NCBI RefSeq assembly: GCF_003060885.1
Contig: NZ_QAIG01000012.1
Coordinates: forward strand, 307,885 to 371,884
Direction of reading: 5' to 3'
Source of the DNA: Pseudomonas sp. HMWF032
Lineage (GTDB): Bacteria; Pseudomonadota; Gammaproteobacteria; Pseudomonadales; Pseudomonadaceae
DNA length: 64,000 nucleotides
Part shown: piece by piece, positions 19,245 to 26,708 of the stretch
How positions within the stretch are numbered: position 1 is the first letter of the stretch
Layout: every line of letters begins with the position of its first letter
Notes under the pieces: generated by a model
Databases searched by the model: none
Told to the model about the DNA's origin: nothing
The model's input: the letters and a program-made list of their open reading frames with translations, nothing else
Position numbers and translations under genes: made by a program

Positions 19245-19604
19245 GCTTGCGGGCTCATTAAATAGCACTTTATTTGAAAACGGGTCCGTAACGGTAAAAC
19301 AACGATCACCCCATGGGGCCTGCTCAATTTCTGGCTTATTGTACTTATACGGCCGGGAGGTTACCTCATGATAAAGAGTTTCAATGTCACTTACGTTGAC
19401 AAAAACCTTACTGCCTGGCGTGCAATCACCTGAGTGCTCGCTGAGATGGAAAACAAGATTTCCTTTTGACACCTGCATGTATATCGGAAAATTTTCCTCA
19501 AAGCGATGCTCCCAATCGAGGCTCATACCCAAAAAGTCGAGGTAGAACTCTTTCGCTTTACCTTCATCGAAAATCCGCAAAATGGGTATTGTTTGAAATT
19601 CCAT
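19239..19604 (-). CDS. Glyoxalase/bleomycin-resistance superfamily protein (cassette gene)
   Basis: 121 residues. The ATG at 19604 is preferred to the frame extension to 19673 because AAGGA sits in front of it. The VOC-fold pattern is visible: IPILRIFDEGKAKEFYLDFLGMSLDWEHRF, NLVFHLSEHSGD with a candidate metal/ligand His-Glu, and the terminal strand DRCFTVTDPFSNKVLFNEP. Proteins of this family are common in integron cassettes; they may bind hydrophobic drugs or act as metal enzymes. Its TAA stop lies inside the attC core, a typical cassette arrangement. Codon use and GC are lower than in the core genes. Confidence 0.85.
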   Translation of the reverse strand: MEFQTIPILRIFDEGKAKEFYLDFLGMSLDWEHRFEENFPIYMQVSKGNLVFHLSEHSGDCTPGSKVFVNVSDIETLYHEVTSRPYKYNKPEIEQAPWGDRCFTVTDPFSNKVLFNEPAST

Positions 19605-19687
19605 GATTGATCCTTGATTGTACATAGGGCCGAATTCAGCGGTGGTTTTTAAATTGTGGTTTATGGGATGCATTTGCGCAGCAAAAA

Positions 19688-19751
19688 CATAAAGCTGAGA
19701 ACTAAAAGCTGTCCAGTCACGAAGTCGCGATACTGGAGCGACTTGTTATGT
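19688..19751 (-). other. Degenerate attC-like site 4
   Basis: On the minus strand a left core ACATAAC (19745-19751) is followed by a 64-base segment with a CCAGT...ACTGG stem, ending in TTTATGT where GTTATGT is expected. Position, between the 19806-20171 and 19239-19604 genes, is right for an attC, but arms 2L/2R are poor and the crossover G is changed. Confidence 0.45.
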
Positions 19752-19805
19752 GGTTTTTAGAAGAAACTTAACTAATTTTTATAAATAAACGGTTGATGAG
19801 TCTGG

Positions 19806-20171
19806 TTATTCAGCTATCTGTTTTTTTGTAAAAAATATAACAAGTGGAGTGGCAATAACCAAAAACAATATTTGATAGAGAGGTATAAATATGAAGGCGA
19901 GGCCGCCTTGTGCGTCTGGGTGATAATATGATATGTCAACCATGCAAGCTATACCTATCCCGCCAGCCACTAGCTCTAACAGAGTAATGGTTTTTAAAAA
20001 GGTGACGTTTTTATTTACAAATGCAAGAAATAAAATATAAAGCCAAGGGGAAATTCCCCACAGGCTAAAATATACCGCCTCCAAAGAAAAGAGTTTATTT
20101 ATCATGCTAAGAATTAAAAATAGAACAACGCTAATAATTAGCGCAGACAGCAAATAACATAATTTTCTCAT
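19806..20171 (-). CDS. Hypothetical four-helix membrane protein (cassette gene)
   Basis: 121 residues, almost entirely hydrophobic, with four predicted transmembrane helices (about 5-25, 35-52, 60-78, 90-112) and a basic FFTKKQ tail. It begins about 10 bases inside the cassette after the attC 3 half at 20181 and is AT-rich relative to the genome. No family recognised. Typical of small unknown membrane proteins in cassette arrays. Confidence 0.7.
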   Translation of the reverse strand: MRKLCYLLSALIISVVLFLILSMINKLFSLEAVYFSLWGISPWLYILFLAFVNKNVTFLKTITLLELVAGGIGIACMVDISYYHPDAQGGLAFIFIPLYQILFLVIATPLVIFFTKKQIAE

Positions 20172-20180
20172 TCTGGCCCC

Positions 20181-20224
20181 ACATAATGCTTGATTAAGGA
20201 GTGGGCTTAGCCCGTCCCAGTGAG
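20181..20224 (-). other. attC site 3, right half (split by the IS)
   Basis: The central palindrome (GACGGGCTAAGCCC on the minus strand) and the right end of a pseudomonad attC are present. The right core reads ATTATGT instead of GTTATGT, with CTTAATC for 2R, so the crossover base is mutated. The left half lies at 21602-21614 across the IS. Confidence 0.75.
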
Positions 20225-21601
20225 TGCTGTAATGGACTCTCCCCGCGCCACAGTTCTATACCCAGAGCCGTGGTGACTGAACAAAGGGCGAGGCGCGATG
20301 AAGCGAATTGCAGTTGATCTGGCCAAGTCCATTTACCACGTTGCCGAGAGTGTCCGTTCCGGCCAGGTGGTGCAGCGCAAGCGGCTGAACCGAGAGGCAT
20401 TATAGGCGATAGATACAGGAGCAGGCCGAACCGGTCGAGTGGGTGATGGAGGCCTGTGGTACAGCCCACTACTGGGGGCGCGTAGCGCAGTCCTTGGGGC
20501 ATCGGGTGAAGTTGATCCGTGCGCGCTATGTGCAGCCCTATCGCCGGCGCAACAAGACCGACCGTACGACTGCGACGCAATACTGGAAGCGGCGCGCTGC
20601 AAGGATATCTATCCCGTCCCGGTGAACCCCACGAGCATCAACTGCTGCAGCAACTGCACGGGCTGCGCGAGACCTGGAAGAAAAGCCGCACCCAGCGTAT
20701 CAACTTGTTGCGCGGCATCCTGCGCGAGGCGGGTATCGAAGCCCCAGCATCGACAGCGGTTTCTATCCGTGCCGCCCACGCGTTGGTTGACCGCCCAGAA
20801 TTGGCCCCCTTGCGGCATCAACTGCATATCGATCTGGCGGAAATCAACCTGTAAGAACCATGCATGGTCGAGTGCGAGCAGCAGCTCAAACGTTGGCACG
20901 CTGACGATGAAATAGTGTGCAAGCTGGATGAAGTCAGCGGTATTGGCCTGCTGACGGCCAGCGCCCTGACAGCGGCTGTCGGCAAGCCGGAGCGCTTTGC
21001 CAGTGGCCGCCAGCTGAGCGCCTGGCTGGGCATGACACCGCGTGAGTTCAGCAGCGGCGACCGCCGCAAGCTCAGTCATATCAGCCGACAGGGCAACGTC
21101 TATGTACGCACCCTGTTGATCCATGGTTCCCGAGCGGCCTTGCTGGCGGCGCAGCGCTGCCAGGCAAGCCCGCCGGAGAAACTGACCGAGTTACAACGCT
21201 GGGCAGTCGAAACGGCAGCCCGTATTGGCCACAACAAAGCGACTGTGGCGCTGGCCAACAAATTGGTCAGGATCTGCTGGGCGGTGTGGTGCCATGAGCG
21301 GCGTTTCAATGGCACTTGGCAGAGCACAAAGTCCGTCTGACGCCGGGGGTAATCAGAAGGGAGTGATGTTTTCTTGTGGTTGCGGTGAGCAGCACTGTCG
21401 GAACAGGCGAGTCCTGCAGCGGAATAAGGCCGATAACAATCATGATCCGCATGATCGATTGAACGCTTGGCCCCCGCTGCGCGAACTACAGAATGGCCAG
21501 GGCGGAACAGCCCAAAACAGGCCGCATATACGAATGCAACCGCGCTGACGAAAAGTGCAAAAGAAAAGCTTTGCTCACTACTTGAGGGGAGATTCCATAT
21601 A
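20225..21601 (+). mobile_element. IS110-family element, IS1111-attC type, decayed
   Basis: Imperfect inverted ends ATGGACTCTCCCC (from 20232) and ATGGAATCTCCCC (minus strand, from 21598) enclose a degenerate transposase. IRs are slightly internal, with 3 bases (ATA) outside on the right, as in the IS1111 subgroup. The element sits in an attC: its right edge is exactly 13 bases from the end of the left core. The exact left edge is uncertain by a few bases because of flanking sequence outside the IR. Confidence 0.82.
20298..21340 (+). pseudogene. IS110/IS1111-group transposase, multiply disrupted
   Basis: Reading starts MKRIAVDLAKSIYHVAES (first Asp of the DEDD domain). It hits an in-frame TAG near 20403 and resumes one frame over with WVMEACGTAHYWGR and RYVQPYRRRNKTDRT (Glu/Asp of DEDD). 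It shifts again into LLQQLHGLRETWKKSRTQR, meets a TAA near 20852, then continues with the C-terminal transposase_20 domain (SGIGLLTASALTAAVG, SAWLGMTPREFSSGDRRKLSHISRQGN). At least two frameshifts and two stops, so it is inactive. This family uses a RuvC-like DEDD domain plus a C-terminal Ser region. Confidence 0.85.
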
Positions 21602-21614
21602 CGCATTGTTATGT
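21602..21614 (-). other. attC site 3, left half (split by the IS)
   Basis: Minus strand: core ACATAAC then AATGCG, directly followed by the IS end. The stop codon of the 21609-21971 gene lies in this core. Confidence 0.75.
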
Positions 21615-21971
21615 TGCATTGCGCTGTTGGCTTTTTCTGTGAGCTAGGCAACCGCCTATATAGGCTAAAATCATAGCTAAGCCAACACTTGACCAGAGTC
21701 TGATTTTTGCCGCTACCTCTACTTTTGCGTAAGCCTCTGGAGGTACTTTTTTGAGCAGGGTGAGAAGTTTTGTATCTAGTTCTTCTCTGCTGGTTAGGTT
21801 GCTGCGAATAGCTTCATATTCGGATGAAAGATCACCGGAAAAGAAAACGTGATCCATATACTTTTGATAAGCCATTTTCATTAGCCCGTCAGCGCAAAAG
21901 AAAGCAAAACTGAGAGTGATGAAAATTATTGCTGTAGTTATTTTTTGCTTTGATGGCTTAAGTAGATTCAT
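21609..21971 (-). CDS. Hypothetical two-helix membrane protein (cassette gene)
   Basis: 120 residues. One helix near the N-terminus (about 12-30) and one near the C-terminus (about 92-108) bracket a soluble, mildly acidic segment of some 60 residues with SSEYEAIRSNLTSREELDTKLL, probably helical and exported or periplasmic. The C-terminus is basic (HRKSQQRN). The start lies just inside the cassette after attC 2. No family recognised. The TAA stop is in the attC core, consistent with an intact cassette gene. Confidence 0.7.
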   Translation of the reverse strand: MNLLKPSKQKITTAIIFITLSFAFFCADGLMKMAYQKYMDHVFFSGDLSSEYEAIRSNLTSREELDTKLLTLLKKVPPEAYAKVEVAAKIRLWSSVGLAMILAYIGGCLAHRKSQQRNAT

Positions 21972-21981
21972 TGATTATGCT

Positions 21982-22057
21982 ACATAACGTTTGGTTAAGG
22001 GGCGGGCTTTAGCCCGTCCCAGCGAGCAGAGCGAGCGATTTGAACCAGTTGTTAGGC
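21982..22057 (-). other. attC site 2
   Basis: 76 bases. Minus strand: GCCTAAC, AACTG, GTTCAAA (2L with the extra C), a central GACGGGC/GCCCGCC palindrome, CCTTAAC (2R), CAAAC, GTTATGT. Near identical to the sites at 63918 and 63510. Confidence 0.92.
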
Positions 22058-22060
22058 GCA

Positions 22061-22324
22061 TTACTGCTGCTCTTTATTGCGGATTAAAGTGACCAGTTCC
22101 TCAAGACTTTTCGCGATGCGTTCGTTTGATTCAACAATGCGCTCATTAACTGCATTCGTCTTTTTGGCGCCTAAGCGTATTGCAGCCCACAATACGAAAA
22201 AAATCAGAAGAACAGGAGCGGTTGCAACTATGAGATTTTCGAATGCTGATTTTGATACAGATTCTGCCGCATAAGCAGAAAGCGGAAGTATAAATGCAGA
22301 GGCGAGGGCGGTAATTTTTTCCAT
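22061..22324 (-). CDS. Hypothetical membrane protein with coiled-coil tail (cassette gene)
   Basis: 87 residues. A cleavable-looking signal sequence ends at AYAAES, then one transmembrane helix (about 31-50, IVATAPVLLIFFVLWAAI). A polar heptad-like tail follows, VNERIVESNERIAKSLEELVTLI, with the NERI unit repeated, suggesting a coiled coil facing the cytoplasm. No family recognised. Lies between attC 1 and attC 2 as a standard single-gene cassette. Confidence 0.7.
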   Translation of the reverse strand: MEKITALASAFILPLSAYAAESVSKSAFENLIVATAPVLLIFFVLWAAIRLGAKKTNAVNERIVESNERIAKSLEELVTLIRNKEQQ

Positions 22325-22351
22325 GTTTGATTACACCTTATTTCCTTATGC

Positions 22352-22427
22352 GCCTAACGATTAAGCTAAGGGGCCGGCTTCGCCGGTCCCAGCGAACGGA
22401 GTGAGCGCTTTGAGCGCATTGTTAGGA
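22352..22427 (-). other. attC site 1
   Basis: 76 bases. Minus strand: TCCTAAC, AATGC, GCTCAAA, central GGGACCGGC/GCCGGCCCC palindrome, CCTTAGC, TTAATC spacer, GTTAGGC. More diverged arms than attC 2 but all six blocks are in order. Confidence 0.88.
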
Positions 22428-22445
22428 GCCGTTGGCGCTGAATAG

Positions 22446-22673
22446 CTATTTGCCACGATATTCAAGCCCGAATCCCTTACATGCGTGGCAATGTGAGTTT
22501 TCGATGCTACCGCTGCCGGCACAAGCTGAACATTGAACAAGCTCTCCTTCAAGAATGCCGTGCAGCGAAGATTTGCATCTTGAGCCATCACCTAGGTCGG
22601 CCAAGCAAGGATCATTTGAGTATCTCATGCTTAGATTGCGGCAACTTCTGCAAACTGAGTTTGGTGTGCGCAT
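22446..22673 (-). CDS. Small Cys-rich zinc-finger-like protein (cassette gene)
   Basis: 75 residues with nine cysteines. The C-terminal half has C-x-x-C-x-G-x-G followed by C-x-x-C-x-G-x-G (CSACAGSGS and CHACKGFGL), the pattern of the DnaJ central zinc finger, but only two of the four repeats are present. The N-terminal half has another C-x-x-C (CRSC). Likely a small zinc-binding protein of unknown partner. The ATG is 14 bases after the cassette core at 22687-22693. First recognisable cassette of the array. Confidence 0.65.
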   Translation of the reverse strand: MRTPNSVCRSCRNLSMRYSNDPCLADLGDGSRCKSSLHGILEGELVQCSACAGSGSIENSHCHACKGFGLEYRGK

Positions 22674-22686
22674 TCTTATTGAAGGC

Positions 22687-22717
22687 TCCTAACTATAAAT
22701 AGACACCAATTGGTGTC
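22687..22717 (-). other. Cassette core site and perfect 16-base palindrome upstream of the first cassette
   Basis: GTTAGGA (minus strand, 22687-22693) is a cassette core crossover site. Nine bases upstream lies the perfect palindrome GACACCAATTGGTGTC (22702-22717). No standard attC arms are present on the upstream side, so this could be an attI remnant, a truncated attC, or an operator/promoter region for the array. Confidence 0.5.
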
Positions 22718-22902
22718 ATAACGTTTATGGGGTGTGGTGGATAACATTCCTTGTCATGCGATAAGCTTTTGAATTCCTTGCATTTCCCAAAAGAAAATAC
22801 GACACAGCAAAAATGAAAAGCGGCATGGTGCTGAAGACAAGCTGGACTCATACTTTAATGGTGATAGAGGCTACTGGTCGGTGTTGTGGCTGTCTAGCCA
22901 GC

Positions 22903-23024
22903 GTGTCGATAAGTGTCGAAATCACTAGCCAGAGAAGGCCGGCATTGGACAGAATGGTGGTGTTTAGCTGTGCTGGCTTGCTGGTTTTATCCAACAAAGG
23001 TCAGCTACGGAGGGGTGTCGAAAC
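22903..23024 (+). repeat. GTGTCGAAA-type short direct repeats beside the tRNA scar
   Basis: GTGTCGATAA (22903-22912) and GTGTCGAAAT (22913-22922) are directly adjacent, and GTGTCGAAAC recurs at 23015-23024, abutting the tRNA fragment. The same unit occurs twice at 61732-61752 in the end of the recombinase remnant. They could be integrase arm-type sites or the leftover 3' end of an integrase gene. The rest of 22718-23014 contains nothing recognisable. Confidence 0.45.
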
Positions 23025-23050
23025 GGGTTCGAATCCCACCTTCACCGCCA
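23024..23050 (+). pseudogene. 3' fragment of tRNA-Ser (att scar)
   Basis: Contains GGGTTCGAATCCC (T arm), the 3' acceptor strand CTTCACC, discriminator G and CCA, matching the 3' end of a pseudomonad tRNA-Ser. The matching 5' acceptor GGTGAAG, D arm and anticodon arm are absent upstream. The tRNA terminator follows directly. P. aeruginosa has, as I recall, a tRNA-Ser next to earP in this position. Confidence 0.72.
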
Positions 23051-23062
23051 GATTGATTAACG

Positions 23063-23092
23063 AAAAGCCCGACCCTGTGTCGGGCTTTTTCG
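23063..23092 (+). terminator. Terminator of the former tRNA-Ser gene
   Basis: Perfect 11-base stem AAAAGCCCGAC / GTCGGGCTTTT with a 5-base loop and a T-run, 12 bases after the tRNA fragment. Confidence 0.9.
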
Positions 23093-23149
23093 TTTCTGCA
23101 TTCAGCGGTCGGCTTGGCTACTTCTATGGTGTGTTTTCTGGAGTGGAGC

Positions 23150-24283
23150 ATGCGTGCAACCTGGGACATTTTCTGCCGTGTGGTCGACAACTACGGTGAT
23201 GTTGGCATTACCTGGCGACTGGCGCGGCAGTTGGTGGCTGAGCATGGGGCTGCTGTACGTTTATGGGTCGATGACCTCGAGGCTTTTGCCTGCTTGTGTC
23301 CGCAGGCCGATGTGCAGGCGTTATGTCAGGCACGACATGGTATTGAGATACGGCTATGGAACGCTGATTGGCAGGTGGTTGAGCCGGCCGATGTGGTGAT
23401 TGAAGCATTCGCTTGTGAGTTGCCCGCATCTTACATCGAAGCAATGGCCGGGCGCGGGCGCAAGGTTTTGTGGCTCAATCTTGAGTACCTCAGTGCCGAG
23501 GCTTGGGTTGAGGGTTGCCATGGTTTGCCCTCGTTGCAGTCGAATGGGTTGTCGAAGTTTTTCTTTTTCCCAGGATTTACGGCCGGCAGTGGCGGTTTGC
23601 TACGTGAGCGCGAGCTGTTGGCGCAGCGGCGAGCTTTTCAGGCCGATGAGGCTGCGCGTCGGATATTTTTACGCAGCTTGGGGGTTGAGTTTGTGGCGGG
23701 AGCCCGACTTATTTCTCTGTTTGCTTATGAAAATAACTCGCTGGACGGTTGGCTTGAGGTGTTGGCGAGGGGAGGGCAGCCAACTCAGTTGTTGGTGCCT
23801 GAGGGGCGCATCCTCGGTAGTTTACAAGCATGGCTGGGCGGTTCTGCATTAAATGTTGGCGATCGCATTCAGCGCGGTCAGTTGCATGTCCAGGTGCTGC
23901 CATTTATGCAGCAGGATCAATACGACCGTTTGTTGTGGTGCTGCGATTTTAATGCGGTGCGTGGCGAAGACTCCTTTGTGCGTGCGCAGTGGGCGGGCCG
24001 GCCGCTGCTTTGGCATATTTATCAGCAGGCTGATGATGTGCATCTGGAGAAGCTCGATGCATTTCTGGCTCTTTATAAAGAGGGCCTTTCGGCGGATGCG
24101 CAGGTGGCCTTGACCGGGCTGTGGCATGCCTGGAATGGCGGCGGTGCGATGGCGCAAAGCTGGAATCAGTTGCTGCAGAGCTGGCCAGAGCAGCAGGCGC
24201 ATGCTGAAAAGTGGTGCCTAGAGCGGGGCTCTCAGGCTGATCTTGCTACGGCGCTGGTGCAGTTTTATCTAAATTGGCTATGA
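23150..24283 (+). CDS. earP: EF-P arginine rhamnosyltransferase
   Basis: 377 residues from the ATG at 23150 (GGAG just upstream; 12 in-frame codons before it are not needed). EarP transfers rhamnose from dTDP-L-rhamnose to Arg 32 of elongation factor P, with inversion. The catalytic N-terminus is intact: [19 protein letters not shown] gives Asp 13 and Asp 17. The nucleotide-sugar site [21 protein letters not shown] near residue 270 carries the essential Arg and Glu. The protein is a GT-B fold enzyme. Its substrate efp starts 46 bases downstream, the conserved pairing. Confidence 0.95.
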   Translation: MRATWDIFCRVVDNYGDVGITWRLARQLVAEHGAAVRLWVDDLEAFACLCPQADVQALCQARHGIEIRLWNADWQVVEPADVVIEAFACELPASYIEAMAGRGRKVLWLNLEYLSAEAWVEGCHGLPSLQSNGLSKFFFFPGFTAGSGGLLRERELLAQRRAFQADEAARRIFLRSLGVEFVAGARLISLFAYENNSLDGWLEVLARGGQPTQLLVPEGRILGSLQAWLGGSALNVGDRIQRGQLHVQVLPFMQQDQYDRLLWCCDFNAVRGEDSFVRAQWAGRPLLWHIYQQADDVHLEKLDAFLALYKEGLSADAQVALTGLWHAWNGGGAMAQSWNQLLQSWPEQQAHAEKWCLERGSQADLATALVQFYLNWL

Positions 24284-24329
24284 TATGCGGCCAAGAATTC
24301 TGTCACTCCATCCAAATCCGGATATTCGT

Positions 24330-24902
24330 ATGAAAACCGCACAAGAAATGAAGCCTAACAGCGTGGCGCTGATCGATGGGCACCCATGGCTGATTCAAAA
24401 GGCCGAATTCACCAAGTCCGGCCGTAACAGCGCCATCGTAAAGATGAAGCTGAAGAACCTGATCAACGGTTCCAAGACTGAAACCGTCTACAAAGCTGAC
24501 GACAAGATGGAACCGGTTATCCTTGAGCGCAAGGAAGTGAACCTGTCCTACATCAGCGGTGAGGACTACGTGTTCATGGATCCGGAGTACAACTCCTATG
24601 AACTGCGTGCTGAAGATCTGGAAAGCGTTCTGCCCTTTATTGAAGAAGGCATGACTGACGTCTGCGAAGCGGTGTTCTTCGAAGGTAAAGTGATTTCCGT
24701 TGATCTGCCGACCACTATCGTGCGCCAGCTGACTTACACTGAAGCTTCCGCTCGTGGCGACACCAGCGGCAAAGTGATGAAGCCGGCCAAGCTGAGCAAC
24801 GGCACCGAAGTGAAAGTGGCTGATTTCTGTGAAATCGGTGACTGGATTGAAATCGACACTCGTACCGGTGAGTACAAGTCGCGCGCCAAAGCTCCGGCCT
24901 AA
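24330..24902 (+). CDS. efp: Translation elongation factor P
   Basis: 190 residues, three OB-like domains. EF-P binds the ribosome between P and E sites and relieves stalling at polyproline. The tip of the domain I loop reads TKSGRNSA with Arg 32, the rhamnosylated type that pairs with EarP, rather than the Lys used with EpmA. The ATG at 24330 is chosen because it starts the standard MKTAQEMK. Domain III ends with [13 protein letters not shown], as usual. Confidence 0.97.
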   Translation: MKTAQEMKPNSVALIDGHPWLIQKAEFTKSGRNSAIVKMKLKNLINGSKTETVYKADDKMEPVILERKEVNLSYISGEDYVFMDPEYNSYELRAEDLESVLPFIEEGMTDVCEAVFFEGKVISVDLPTTIVRQLTYTEASARGDTSGKVMKPAKLSNGTEVKVADFCEIGDWIEIDTRTGEYKSRAKAPA

Positions 24903-24936
24903 GCCTGCGTCGACGGCGAATAATTAGTACGCCAGA

Positions 24937-24990
24937 CCGTTCCGTAGTGCTGCAGATTTTTGGCTCAGCAGTACTACGGGCGGTTAATTT
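24937..24990 (+). terminator. Possible terminator after efp
   Basis: Interrupted inverted repeat CCGTTCCGTAGTGCTGC / GCAGTACTACGGGCGG followed by the weak T-rich tail TTAATTT. Plausible but imperfect. Confidence 0.45.
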
Positions 24991-25128
24991 AAAAGCTGCA
25001 TGTTTTGCCCTCTCTTGCTGGCTTCAGCCAGATCAGTTTGCCGTTCTCTACCTTTATCGAAGCCGTTCTTCTTGCCTGCGACTGCGCAGGCGTGTTCATG
25101 GCTGTGCCTGATCAAAAAAACGTGAGCA

Positions 25129-25157
25129 TAAAAAAGCGAAGCCTGATGGCTTCGCTT
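25129..25157 (-). terminator. Terminator of the DEAD-box helicase gene
   Basis: On the minus strand a perfect 10-base stem AAGCGAAGCC / GGCTTCGCTT with a 4-base loop and T-run, 12 bases after the stop codon at 25169. Confidence 0.9.
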
Positions 25158-25168
25158 GGGGGCTATGG

Positions 25169-26614
25169 TCACGGTTTGCGTGGTACGGGCTTGAGTAGCT
25201 CGTCTGGTGGCATTTCGCAGGCGATCTTGCGGCCCAGTAGGGCTTCGATGGCAGGCAAGGCGTAGGCGTCGTCTTCCCCGGCAAAGCTGATCGAGGTGCC
25301 GTTGGTGCCAGCGCGCCCCGTGCGGCCAATGCGGTGCACATAATCGTCCGGGGTTTCCGGCAGGGTGAAGTTGATTACGTGGCTGATGGCGTCGACGTGG
25401 ATGCCACGGCCGGCCACATCGGTGGCAACCATCACGCGGATCTTGCCTTCACGGAAGCCTTCCAGGGCGCGGATACGCTTGTGTTGCGGCACATCGCCGG
25501 ACATTTGTACGGCGCTGATGCCGTCGCGGGTCAGGCGTTCTTCAATGCGCCGCACTTCATCCTTGCGGTTGGCGAAGACCATCACGCGAATCCAGTCGTT
25601 CTGGGTGATCAGGTTGTACAGCAGCTTGTACTTGTCGCTGCCGGCTACGGCGTAGACATGCTGCTCGACGGTGTCGCTGGCAACGTTTTCTGGTTCGATC
25701 TCAACGATGGCCGGGTCGGTGGTCCACTGCTTGGCCAGGTTCATCACATCGTCGGTGAAGGTGGCGGAGAACAGCAGCGTCTGGCGTTCGCCCTTCATCG
25801 GGGTCTGGCGGATGATCTGGCGGACCTGCGGGATAAAGCCCATGTCGAGCATGCGGTCGGCTTCGTCGAGCACCATCACCTCGACCATGTCCAGGTGCAC
25901 TTCGCCGCGCTGGTTGAAGTCCAGCAGTCGGCCGGGCGTGGCTACCAGGATGTCGCAGAAACGCGATTCCAGCAGTTTGAGCTGTTTGTCGAAGTCCATG
26001 CCGCCGACGAAGCTCATCACATTGAGGCCGGTGTATTTTGTCAGGGCGGCGGCGTCTTTGGCGATCTGCACCACCAGCTCGCGGGTGGGCGCAATGATCA
26101 GGGCGCGGGGTTCGCCCATATAGCGTTCTTTCGGTGCCGACGTCTGTTGCAGTTGGGTGATGATCGAGATCAGGAAGGCTGCCGTTTTGCCTGTACCGGT
26201 CTGGGCTCGGCCAATCGCATCGCGACCGCTGAGGGTGTAACCCAGCACCTGAGCCTGGATCGGTGTGCAATAGGGGAAGCCGAGATCATGGATCGCGTGC
26301 ATCAGCTCGGGGGAGAGCTTGAAGTCGTGGAAGCGGGTCTTGCCTTCAGCCGGCTCGACGGCAAAGTCTTCCAGCTTCCAGGTATCGACAGGCTTGGCTG
26401 GGCGTTCGCGACGCGATTTTGCCGGTTTTCCCTGGCGCGGCGACGGTGTTTCAGTCGTTTCTGTTGCATGCGGTTTGCTGTTGCGACTGTCGTTGTCCGC
26501 GTGTGCATCCTGCTTGGCGCGCGGTGCGCTGGGCGTTTCGTGCGGGCTTGCTAGGCTGGGCTGCTCGCCCTCGGCTTTGCCGAATATTTTCTTGAGTGCT
26601 TTGAGCACGGTCAT
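25169..26614 (-). CDS. DEAD-box ATP-dependent RNA helicase, RhlB-like
   Basis: 481 residues. An unusual basic/polar N-terminal extension of about 75 residues ([17 protein letters not shown]) precedes the helicase core. The Q motif is [10 protein letters not shown]; motif I AQTGTGKT; Ia [29 protein letters not shown] and [19 protein letters not shown]. The core unwinds short RNA duplexes, and the extension probably binds RNA. Sequence resembles pseudomonad RhlB-like proteins; whether it enters a degradosome is unknown. Transcribed alone, convergent with efp. Confidence 0.93.
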   Translation of the reverse strand: MTVLKALKKIFGKAEGEQPSLASPHETPSAPRAKQDAHADNDSRNSKPHATETTETPSPRQGKPAKSRRERPAKPVDTWKLEDFAVEPAEGKTRFHDFKLSPELMHAIHDLGFPYCTPIQAQVLGYTLSGRDAIGRAQTGTGKTAAFLISIITQLQQTSAPKERYMGEPRALIIAPTRELVVQIAKDAAALTKYTGLNVMSFVGGMDFDKQLKLLESRFCDILVATPGRLLDFNQRGEVHLDMVEVMVLDEADRMLDMGFIPQVRQIIRQTPMKGERQTLLFSATFTDDVMNLAKQWTTDPAIVEIEPENVASDTVEQHVYAVAGSDKYKLLYNLITQNDWIRVMVFANRKDEVRRIEERLTRDGISAVQMSGDVPQHKRIRALEGFREGKIRVMVATDVAGRGIHVDAISHVINFTLPETPDDYVHRIGRTGRAGTNGTSISFAGEDDAYALPAIEALLGRKIACEMPPDELLKPVPRKP

Positions 26615-26708
26615 CTCATCAATTGGTTAAGGAGTGAACGGACGCCAGTGTAAAGCAAGAAGCCTGCGCGGCGAAGTGCCATGCCGGATTGCGCTCGGTG
26701 GCGAGGTT

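Noticed and set aside
22956-23050. Complete tRNA-Ser gene
   Set aside because: GGTGGTG at 22956 pairs with the acceptor only with mismatches, and no D arm or canonical anticodon loop can be placed; treated as a 3' fragment.
25334-26554. 406-residue plus-strand frame opposite the DEAD-box gene
   Set aside because: Shadow of the helicase gene, which has every motif on the minus strand.
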